7,357 nucleotides of DNA, taken from NCBI GenBank assembly GCA_038254365.1, contig JBBSGI010000106.1, forward strand, positions 1-7,357. The letters run 5' to 3'. Below, piece by piece: positions 1 to 4,776 of the stretch (positions within the stretch are counted from its first letter, which is position 1; every line of letters begins with the position of its first letter). Source of the DNA: JAWWPG01 sp038254365 (GTDB taxonomy: Bacteria > Actinomycetota > Actinomycetes > Propionibacteriales > Nocardioidaceae). The notes beneath the pieces are model-generated. The model saw only the letters and a list, made by a program, of their open reading frames with translations, had not been told where the DNA came from and searched no databases. The position numbers and the translations under genes are program-made.

Positions 1-690
1 ACGGCCCAGCAATCCATTGATGGTGTCACCGAGGCGGGCGATCTCATCGCGTCGTCGAGGTACGTCGAGGCGGGCGTCGCTGTCACCGGCGGAGATCTCG
101 GCTGCCTGAGCTCGCATGCGTTCGATCGGCCGAAGGACAGCACCCGACAGCAGCCAGGCGCCGAGAGCACCCAGGAGCACGGCTACCGGTCCTCCCAACC
201 ACAAGCCTGTTTCGACCCTGCTTACGGCTGTCAGCACGAGCCCACGACTGGTACCGACCACAACCACCGCTGGTGGACTGCCGGAGTCCGCGACCGGCAG
301 CGCGAGAAGCCGCACACCCGGCCCACCGCCAAAGTCTGAGTTGATCGACACACGACCCTTCCGCGCGCTCATCAACTGCGGCACGGTCAGCAAAGGCCGA
401 TTCCCGGTGCCCTCGGAAGATTCCGTGAGGGTCCCGGAAGGGCTGATCACCTGCGCCAGCGTCTCGTTGGCTGGCAGCAGCGAGCCGTTGCCGGCACCGT
501 CCTGGAAGTTGGCAACCGTGCCGCCGGGGCCGACCTGTTGCGCCAGCGCGTCGGCACGTGCGGTGAGGGACACGTCCAGAGCCGTGTTCAGCCCGGAGCT
601 GAGCTGATGGACAAGCAGCGCGCCGCCCGCAGCAACCACGGCGGTGACTGCGACCGCGAAGAGCAGCGCCAGCCGCGTGCGCAGCGTCAT
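1..690 (-). CDS. Sensor histidine kinase, N-terminal part (cut by window edge)
   Basis: The visible 230 residues are the sensing half of a membrane histidine kinase that would phosphorylate the regulator encoded just upstream. In order: a short basic N-terminus (MTLRTR), membrane helix 1 at about residues 7-29, an extracytoplasmic domain at about 30-158 with no family I recognise, membrane helix 2 at about 162-184, and a HAMP linker from about 185 (RPIERM, with the usual proline) through DEIARLGDTINGLL to residue 230. The dimerisation/phosphoacceptor and ATPase domains lie beyond the left edge. The ATG at 688-690 is the only plausible start: it lies 5 bases after the regulator's stop, and no other start codon precedes it in frame nearby. 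AGGA just upstream is a weak ribosome site, so translational coupling is likely. Many third positions are A or T, unlike the right-hand genes. The signal sensed cannot be inferred. Confidence 0.9.
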   Translation of the reverse strand, partial: MTLRTRLALLFAVAVTAVVAAGGALLVHQLSSGLNTALDVSLTARADALAQQVGPGGTVANFQDGAGNGSLLPANETLAQVISPSGTLTESSEGTGNRPLLTVPQLMSARKGRVSINSDFGGGPGVRLLALPVADSGSPPAVVVVGTSRGLVLTAVSRVETGLWLGGPVAVLLGALGAWLLSGAVLRPIERMRAQAAEISAGDSDARLDVPRRRDEIARLGDTINGLLGR

Positions 691-695
691 CGGTC

Positions 696-1391
696 CTAGC
701 CCGGATCCACGCCGACACCGCCGGAGACTCTCAGCCGGTACCCCGCGCCGCGTACCGTCTGCAGATCGTGACGTCCGAAGGGTCGGTCGATCTTACGTCG
801 CAGATAGCCCACGTACTGGTCGACCACATTGGAAACGCCCTCGTAGGCGAAGTCCCACACGTGCTCGATGATTACCGTACGGGACAACACCTCATCAGGA
901 TGGCGCAGAAACAGCTCGAGCAGAGCGAACTCCGTCGCCGACAAGTTGAGCTCGGCTGTTGATCGCCAGGCCTGCTTCGTAGCCGGGTCCAACCGAAGGT
1001 CACCTACGCTCACCACGACCGGTCGATGGGACGGACCACGCCGCACAAGTGCCCGCAACCGGGCCGCCAACTCGCCAAAGCTGAACGGCTTCGTCAGATA
1101 GTCATCAGCGCCCGCGTCCAACCCGCGGATCCGGTCGGCCACCTCATGACGGGCAGTCAACATCAGCACCGGAGCCCACCGTCCCGCCGTACGCAACTCG
1201 CGACAAACCTCGAAACCGTCCAACTCCGGCAGCATGACATCCAACACGATGGCGTCGTAGGAGTTCTCTCGACCCAGCCAAACTGCATCAGTGCCTGACC
1301 CCGCAATGTCTACGGCGTACCCCTCCTCCTGCAACCCCCGGCGAAGCAGACCTGCCATCCGCAGCGAATCCTCCACCAACAGCACCCTCAC
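696..1391 (-). CDS. OmpR/PhoB-family response regulator
   Basis: This is a DNA-binding response regulator paired with the adjacent histidine kinase. From a GTG at 1389-1391 it has 231 residues, normal for the family. The receiver domain (about 1-115) has all key residues: acidic pair E7-D8, phosphoacceptor D51 in IVLDVMLP, T79 in MLTA and K101 in LTKPF. The winged-helix output domain covers about 130-228, with LSATEFALLELF, the recognition-helix region VSNVVDQYVGYLRRKI and the closing TVRGAGYRL. A longer form starting at TTG 1398-1400 is possible, but the GTG gives the classic MRVLLVEDS opening and sits 8 bases after a TATGTT -10-like element, so a leaderless mRNA is plausible. No clear Shine-Dalgarno sequence is visible. 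It overall resembles metal- or stress-type regulators, but I cannot name an orthologue. Codon use is less G/C-biased than in ppk1 or pit. A direct repeat upstream suggests autoregulation. Confidence 0.93.
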   Translation of the reverse strand: MRVLLVEDSLRMAGLLRRGLQEEGYAVDIAGSGTDAVWLGRENSYDAIVLDVMLPELDGFEVCRELRTAGRWAPVLMLTARHEVADRIRGLDAGADDYLTKPFSFGELAARLRALVRRGPSHRPVVVSVGDLRLDPATKQAWRSTAELNLSATEFALLELFLRHPDEVLSRTVIIEHVWDFAYEGVSNVVDQYVGYLRRKIDRPFGRHDLQTVRGAGYRLRVSGGVGVDPG

Positions 1392-1399
1392 AACAGCCA

Positions 1400-1433
1400 A
1401 ACATAAATCGCCAACATGTGAGTCAGATGTGAG
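1400..1433 (-). promoter_or_regulatory. Promoter with direct-repeat operator of the regulator gene
   Basis: On the minus strand, CTCACAT at 1433-1427 is repeated exactly at 1422-1416 with the 4-base spacer CTGA, an 11-base period. TATGTT at 1405-1400 fits a -10 element and lies 10 bases after the second repeat, so the repeat takes the place of a -35 box. Seven-base repeats one helical turn apart, replacing the -35, are the usual binding layout of PhoB/OmpR-family activators; mycobacterial PhoP sites, for example, have a similar TCACAGC-N4-TCACAGC form. The inference is that the regulator encoded next to it binds here and activates its own operon. The repeat is directly seen; the binder is inferred. 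Confidence 0.6.
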
Positions 1434-1670
1434 ACTTCGGACTTCACTGAGTCCTCGCCCTCGACCACGACGCCGTCGGGCACGGCGCGAGGATGCGTGA
1501 TACTGCGAAGCCGGTTCGGCTCGACACCACCCGCGCCCCTTGCGGTCACGGGGTGGAAAGCGCCTGGCGCGGGGCGAGTCCTCAAGGACATCGACCCAGA
1601 TGCATCCCGGACACTACCGAACCGCTCGCCTCGTCGGAGCCTCGCCGGGCAGCCGACCTACGCTCGAGAC
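1434..1670. other. Intergenic region without a supported gene
   Basis: Between the regulator's operator and the small plus-strand membrane gene I see no supported coding region. Open frames on both strands are arginine- and proline-rich with no recognisable domain. Small structures are present: gacttc repeated at 1433-1438 and 1440-1445, a 5-bp hairpin (arms 1509-1513 and 1517-1521), and a possible 6-bp stem (CCACCC 1527-1532 with GGGTGG 1551-1556). None has a T-tract, so none is called a terminator. Confidence 0.5.
1659..1664 (+). promoter_or_regulatory. Possible -10 element (TACGCT) of a leaderless transcript
   Basis: TACGCT fits the actinobacterial TAnnnT -10 pattern and ends 6 bases before the GTG at 1671. 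That is the spacing of leaderless promoters, where transcription starts at or next to the start codon. The next gene also lacks a Shine-Dalgarno sequence, which agrees. No convincing -35 is visible, so the call is weak. Confidence 0.3.
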
Positions 1671-1871
1671 GTGGACCGGCAGCGTCGCTACTTCGCGCTC
1701 ATGGGGACCTGCATCGGACTGATCGTCCTCGCGTGGTTCGTGGTCAGGTTCTTCTCGACCGGGGCCGCCATCGCCATGAGCGTGGTCGCGATGTTCATCC
1801 CGCCGGTCGCCGCCATCGTCGCCAACCGGAGCACCAAGCAGCGGCCTCGTCCACCGCGGCACCGATGGTGA
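1671..1871 (+). CDS. Small two-helix membrane protein, DUF3099-like
   Basis: The gene encodes a 66-residue protein beginning MDRQRRYFALMG. It has two predicted membrane helices at about residues 8-27 and 32-52, joined by a short turn (RFFSTG), and ends in a basic tail (STKQRPRPPRHRW). The core RRYFALMG...LAWFVVR...AMSVVAMFIPPVAAIVAN closely resembles the small actinobacterial DUF3099 membrane proteins, whose function is unknown. The frame is open back to GTG 1497, but those extra 58 residues are low in hydrophobicity and show no family resemblance. GTG 1671 places the conserved RRYF motif at the usual position and is preferred. There is no Shine-Dalgarno sequence; a -10-like TACGCT suggests leaderless expression. 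It stands alone, 113 bases before the DUF47 gene. Family assignment is from memory of the sequence pattern only. Confidence 0.62.
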   Translation: MDRQRRYFALMGTCIGLIVLAWFVVRFFSTGAAIAMSVVAMFIPPVAAIVANRSTKQRPRPPRHRW

Positions 1872-1918
1872 CGCGGGATCCACCTGAAGGCGGGCCAGTG
1901 TCAGCCCAACAGCGATGG

Positions 1919-1959
1919 TTGCGCGCCCCGGCCGTTCACCCCCTAGCATGGCGGTGACC
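1919..1959 (+). promoter_or_regulatory. Candidate promoter and inverted repeat before DUF47-pit operon
   Basis: TAGCAT at 1944-1949 fits a -10 element, with a poor -35 candidate TTGCGC at 1919-1924 (19-base spacer). The -10 lies between the arms of an imperfect inverted repeat, GTTCACC at 1934-1940 and GGTGACC at 1953-1959 (6 of 7 bases complementary). GTTCACC is also the core unit of the Streptomyces PHO box bound by PhoP. However, that box needs tandem copies 11 bases apart, which are not present here. Predicted transcription would start near 1956, leaving a leader of about 30 bases. Confidence 0.4.
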
Positions 1960-1974
1960 ATCTGGCGCTGAACT

Positions 1975-1978
1975 GGAG
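1975..1978 (+). promoter_or_regulatory. Ribosome binding site GGAG of the DUF47 gene
   Basis: GGAG lies 6 bases before the GTG at 1985, a good Shine-Dalgarno spacing, and it fixes that GTG as the start. Confidence 0.7.
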
Positions 1979-1984
1979 TTCGTC

Positions 1985-2602
1985 GTGCAACTGCGTTTCC
2001 GCCCCGTGGACAACACCTTCTACGACCTGATCTCGGAGTCGGCAACGAACCTCGTCGGTGGGACGGAGCTCCTCGCCGAGATGCTCTCCAGCACCTGCGA
2101 CCGCAAGAGTCTCGCCAAGCGCATGCGCCAGGCCGAGCACGAGTGCGACGAGACCACACACGCGATCATCCGCAAGGTCAACACCACGTTCGTGACGCCC
2201 TTCGACCGTGAGGACATCTACCGGCTCGCCAGCGGCCTCGACGACGTCATGGACTACATGGAGGAGGCAGTCGATCTCGTGCACCTCTACGAGATCGAGG
2301 AGCTGCCCGCCGAGCTCGCCAACCAGGTCGACGTCCTGCAGCGGTCGGCCGAGCTCACCGCCGAGGCGATGCCCAAGCTCCGGACCATGCGCGACCTCGA
2401 GGAGTACTGGATCGAGATCAACCGTCTCGAGAACGCCGGCGACAAGTCCTACCGCCGCATCCTGGCGAAGCTCTTCAACGGCTCGTACGACGCCCTCACC
2501 GTGCTGAAGCTGAAGGATGTGGTGGACGCCCTGGAGGCGGCGATCGACGCCTTCGAGTCGGTGGCCAACACCGTCGAGCAGATCGCCGTCAAGGAGTCCT
2601 GA
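1985..2602 (+). CDS. PhoU-like DUF47 protein, phosphate-transport accessory
   Basis: A 205-residue, almost entirely helical cytoplasmic protein with no signal peptide or membrane segment. The opening RFRPVDNTFYDLISESATNLVGGTELL, the acidic patterns QAEHECDETTH (about 48-58) and DREDIYRLASGLDDVMDYMEEAVD (about 74-97), and INRLENAGDKSYRRIL are typical of DUF47 (PhoU-divergent) proteins. These form PhoU-like helical bundles, often with ExxxD metal-binding motifs. Length matches the family. It starts at a GTG with GGAG 6 bases upstream. The pit gene follows 61 bases later on the same strand, the widespread DUF47-pit arrangement in which the DUF47 protein is thought to modulate the transporter. 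In Sinorhizobium the equivalent orfA-pit operon is controlled by PhoB. It is not PhoU of the Pst system, since no pst genes are here. The role in this organism is inferred from the family and neighbour. Confidence 0.92.
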   Translation: MQLRFRPVDNTFYDLISESATNLVGGTELLAEMLSSTCDRKSLAKRMRQAEHECDETTHAIIRKVNTTFVTPFDREDIYRLASGLDDVMDYMEEAVDLVHLYEIEELPAELANQVDVLQRSAELTAEAMPKLRTMRDLEEYWIEINRLENAGDKSYRRILAKLFNGSYDALTVLKLKDVVDALEAAIDAFESVANTVEQIAVKES

Positions 2603-2648
2603 GCGCCATGCGCCGCCGACCCTCGGCCGTTCGCGGTCGCGCGCCCTC

Positions 2649-2655
2649 GGAGAGG
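2649..2655 (+). promoter_or_regulatory. Ribosome binding site GGAGAGG that fixes the pit start
   Basis: GGAGAGG ends 8 bases before the GTG at 2664. It supports that start over the much longer open frame reaching back to 2517, whose extra 49 residues overlap the DUF47 gene out of frame and are arginine- and serine-rich with no family resemblance. Confidence 0.75.
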
Positions 2656-2663
2656 CCTTAGGC

Positions 2664-3659
2664 GTGGAGCTCGGGTTGGTGTTCGCCGTCATCGCCGTGG
2701 CCCTCGCGTTCGACTACACCAACGGCTTCCACGACGCAGCCAACGCGATCGCCACCTCCATCTCCACCCGCGCCCTGACCCCGCGGCTGGCGCTGACCCT
2801 CGCAGCAGTCATGAACTTCGCCGGCGCCTTCCTGGGTCAGGAGGTCGCCAACACCGTCAGCGACGTCATCAACCCGCCCGACGGCAGCCGCGGCCTGGTC
2901 ATCGTGATTGCGGGCCTGCTAGGCGCCATCACCTGGAACCTCGTCACGTGGTACTTCGGCCTGCCCTCCTCGTCCTCCCACGCGCTCATCGGCGGCCTGG
3001 TCGGCGCGGCCCTCGCGTCGGGCAGCCTCGTGCACTGGACCGCGATCCAAGACAAGGTGCTGATCCCGATGGTCGCCTCGCCCGTCGTCGGTTTCGTGGT
3101 TGCCTTCCTGCTGATGGTCGCGATCATGTGGATCTTCCGCCGACGAAAGCCAGGCCCGGTCAACCGCGGGTTCAAGCTGGCCCAGGTCTTCTCGGCATCG
3201 GCGATGGCGCTCGGCCACGGCCTCCAGGACGCCCAGAAGACCATGGGCGTGATCTTCCTCGCGCTCGTCACCTCCGGCCACGCCGAGGCAGGGCAAGGCC
3301 TGCCCTGGTGGGTCATCGTCTCCGCCGCGACGGCCATCTCGCTCGGCACCTACTCGGGCGGCTGGCGGATAATGCGCACGATGGGCCGCGGGATCATCCA
3401 CCTCGACCCGCCGCGCGCGTTCGCGGCCGAGGTGACCGCCGCGTCGATCCTGTACGTCACCGCATTCGTCTACAAGGCGCCGGTCTCGACCACCCACATC
3501 ATCACGTCAGGCGTGATGGGCGCCGGAGCCACGAAGCGCCGCTCGGCGGTCCGCTGGGGCGTGGCCCGCACGATCGTCACCGCCTGGGTACTGACGTTCC
3601 CGGCCGCCGGTGCGGTCTCCGCTGCCGTCTACTTCGTGCTGCGGATCTTCCTTCCCTAG
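2664..3659 (+). CDS. pit: Low-affinity inorganic phosphate transporter, Pit family
   Basis: A 331-residue integral membrane transporter of the PiT family (PF01384), which moves phosphate, often as a metal-phosphate complex, with protons. Diagnostic parts are the N-terminal signature DYTNGFHDAANAIAT (about 17-31), the first internal repeat's GLPSSSSHALIGG (about 100-112), SASAMALGHGLQDAQKTMGVI after the basic cytoplasmic loop FRRRKPGPVNRGFK, and the second-repeat counterpart APVSTTHIITSGVMGAGA near the C-terminus. The two inverted halves and around ten hydrophobic segments match the bacterial family length. Start GTG 2664 is set by a good ribosome site. The gene shares an operon with DUF47 and converges on mutT1 with about 60 bases between stops. 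It could also carry sulfate or metal-phosphate, but the phosphate signature is strong. Confidence 0.95.
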   Translation: MELGLVFAVIAVALAFDYTNGFHDAANAIATSISTRALTPRLALTLAAVMNFAGAFLGQEVANTVSDVINPPDGSRGLVIVIAGLLGAITWNLVTWYFGLPSSSSHALIGGLVGAALASGSLVHWTAIQDKVLIPMVASPVVGFVVAFLLMVAIMWIFRRRKPGPVNRGFKLAQVFSASAMALGHGLQDAQKTMGVIFLALVTSGHAEAGQGLPWWVIVSAATAISLGTYSGGWRIMRTMGRGIIHLDPPRAFAAEVTAASILYVTAFVYKAPVSTTHIITSGVMGAGATKRRSAVRWGVARTIVTAWVLTFPAAGAVSAAVYFVLRIFLP

Positions 3660-3660
3660 C

Positions 3661-3690
3661 CGGGCGCGCTCGCCGCGCTCGCCGCGCCCG
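3661..3690. terminator. GC-rich hairpin between convergent pit and mutT1
   Basis: CGGGCGCG (3661-3668) and CGCGCCCG (3683-3690) form a perfect 8-bp stem around a 14-base loop, just past the pit stop and 29 bases beyond the mutT1 stop on the other strand. It could end transcription from both sides. There is no T-tract on either strand, so it would be a non-canonical actinobacterial terminator. The loop region is made of a 9-base tandem repeat, GCGCTCGCC, at 3666-3674 and 3675-3683. Confidence 0.45.
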
Positions 3691-3719
3691 CCGGCTCTCG
3701 CTGGGTCCCTGGGCGCCGC

Positions 3720-4595
3720 CTACTCGGGCTTCTCGACAGACAGCACCTCTCCGTGCGCCCGGTGTACGACGATCAGCCCGCCGGGTTCGAGCGCCGTCTT
3801 CTCGATCCCCAGCGCCGCGCACAGCCGCGGCAGCACCGGCCGATGGGTGCAGATGGCCATTCGCTTGCGACTCCGCACGGCCTTCGTCGCCACCCGGCTG
3901 AGGACCTTCGCCGACGCCCTCTCCTCCGACAGGCCGGGCTCCACGCGCGCCTTGACGCCGTACGCGTTCACGAACGGCAGCATCGTCTCCACACAGCGCA
4001 GCGCGTCGCTCGTGACAACCCGCGTCACGCCGTACGCCGCAAGCACCGGCACCAGCCGATCCGCCGTATGCCGACCTTCCGCCGCCAGCGGCCGCTTGCG
4101 GTCCTCGCCGCGCCAGGTCTTGCGCCTGCGTGCCTCCGCGTGCCGGACCACCAGCAGCACCGTCGAGTCGAAGGCGGAGACGTCGAGCTCCTTGAGCAGC
4201 TCGACGTCGCGGGGGTACGTCAGCCTCGCCCGGGCATCCGACAGGGAGATCCACGCCACCCCGTCGATCTCGGCGTTCGTCTGGTACCCGGTGATGTCGT
4301 CGGCGGACCGGGGCGCCTGCGCCACCCAGTACGAGACCGTCTTGGGCTGGCCGCTGGAGATCGTGTAGTGGTCGTCGCGCAGCCGGGGCCCGACCCTGAC
4401 CCGCAGCCCCGTCTCCTCCTCGACCTCCCGCACCGCAGCGGCGATCGGCTCCTCGTCCGGCTCGAGCTTGCCCTTGGGGAACGACCAGTCGTCCCAGCGT
4501 GGCCGGTGGACGACGAGCACCTCGGGCTCGTCACCCCCGGGCCGCCACACCACGCAGCCGGCCGCTCGCACCATCGACGGGGTGCCGCTCGGCAT
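3720..4595 (-). CDS. mutT1: MutT1-like Nudix hydrolase with C-terminal histidine phosphatase domain
   Basis: A 291-residue cytoplasmic two-domain enzyme. Residues about 8-140 form a Nudix domain with a perfect Nudix box at 42-64 (G42, E48, R56-E57, E60-E61, G63). Residues about 145-290 form a histidine phosphatase (SixA-like) domain with the RHA motif at 151-153, R200 and the second catalytic histidine, H251, in THRPVLP. This fusion matches mycobacterial MutT1, which hydrolyses 8-oxo-(d)GTP and dinucleoside polyphosphates and so sanitises the nucleotide pool. The neighbour is also the same: in M. tuberculosis mutT1 (Rv2985) lies next to ppk1 (Rv2984). The ATG at 4593-4595 lies 10 bases after the second in-frame stop of ppk1, so it is probably translationally coupled to full-length PPK1. 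GGTAGG overlapping that stop is a weak ribosome site. A second ATG at codon 8 (4572-4574) is possible. Confidence 0.92.
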   Translation of the reverse strand: MPSGTPSMVRAAGCVVWRPGGDEPEVLVVHRPRWDDWSFPKGKLEPDEEPIAAAVREVEEETGLRVRVGPRLRDDHYTISSGQPKTVSYWVAQAPRSADDITGYQTNAEIDGVAWISLSDARARLTYPRDVELLKELDVSAFDSTVLLVVRHAEARRRKTWRGEDRKRPLAAEGRHTADRLVPVLAAYGVTRVVTSDALRCVETMLPFVNAYGVKARVEPGLSEERASAKVLSRVATKAVRSRKRMAICTHRPVLPRLCAALGIEKTALEPGGLIVVHRAHGEVLSVEKPE

Positions 4596-4605
4596 GGACG
4601 GTCGC

Positions 4606-4776
4606 CTACCGCCCGGCCGCGGCTGCGGTGTCGCGGCTGTGCCGGTCCAGACCCATGAGCATCGTCTGCAGCTCGCTCAGCGGCGCACCTGCGTCGTCAG
4701 TGCTGTGCCGGGTCCAGCTGCCGTCGCTGCCCAGCCACCAGGACGCCGTACTCTCGTCGAAGCCGCGGTCGAGCTA
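4606..4776 (-). pseudogene. ppk1: Severed C-terminal tail of ppk1 after an in-frame TAG
   Basis: After the TAG at 4774-4776 the ppk1 frame continues, without any shift, for 55 sense codons to a second TAG at 4606-4608. The encoded tail begins LDRGFDESTASWWLGSDG, followed by SWTRHS, and ends DTAAAAGR. The W.LG.DG.WTRH pattern is what actinobacterial PPK1 proteins carry at their C-terminus directly after the DRRVEVLV strand. Codons remain almost all G/C-ending, so little or no decay has occurred since the stop arose. Counting the TAG as one residue, the full frame is 746 codons, close to M. tuberculosis PPK1 (about 742). The TAG most simply derives from CAG (Gln) by one C-to-T transition. Confidence 0.85.

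Noticed and set aside
83..718. 211-codon minus-strand open frame over the kinase region
   Set aside because: It is out of frame with the histidine kinase, whose membrane helices and HAMP linker are clear in the other frame; its Arg- and Ala-rich sequence has no domain.
1501..1560. tRNA-like stretch containing GGTTCG and short stems
   Set aside because: The 5-bp hairpin has only a 3-base loop, and no acceptor, D-arm or anticodon stems can be assembled around it.
1497..1670. N-terminal extension of the small membrane protein from GTG 1497
   Set aside because: The extra 58 residues look non-coding, and the family motif starts right after GTG 1671.
1943..2692. 249-codon minus-strand open frame opposite the DUF47 gene
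   Set aside because: Mirror frame of DUF47; the plus-strand frame has a clear family match and a good ribosome site.
2948..3901. 317-codon plus-strand frame overlapping pit
   Set aside because: Second-frame shadow that is Arg- and Pro-rich, lacks hydrophobic segments and crosses into antisense mutT1.
4774..4776. Pyrrolysine or other amber recoding in ppk1
   Set aside because: Other genes here (the regulator, pit, mutT1) use TAG as their normal stop and I see no recoding machinery or structured element; error or nonsense mutation is simpler. Low-level readthrough is not excluded.
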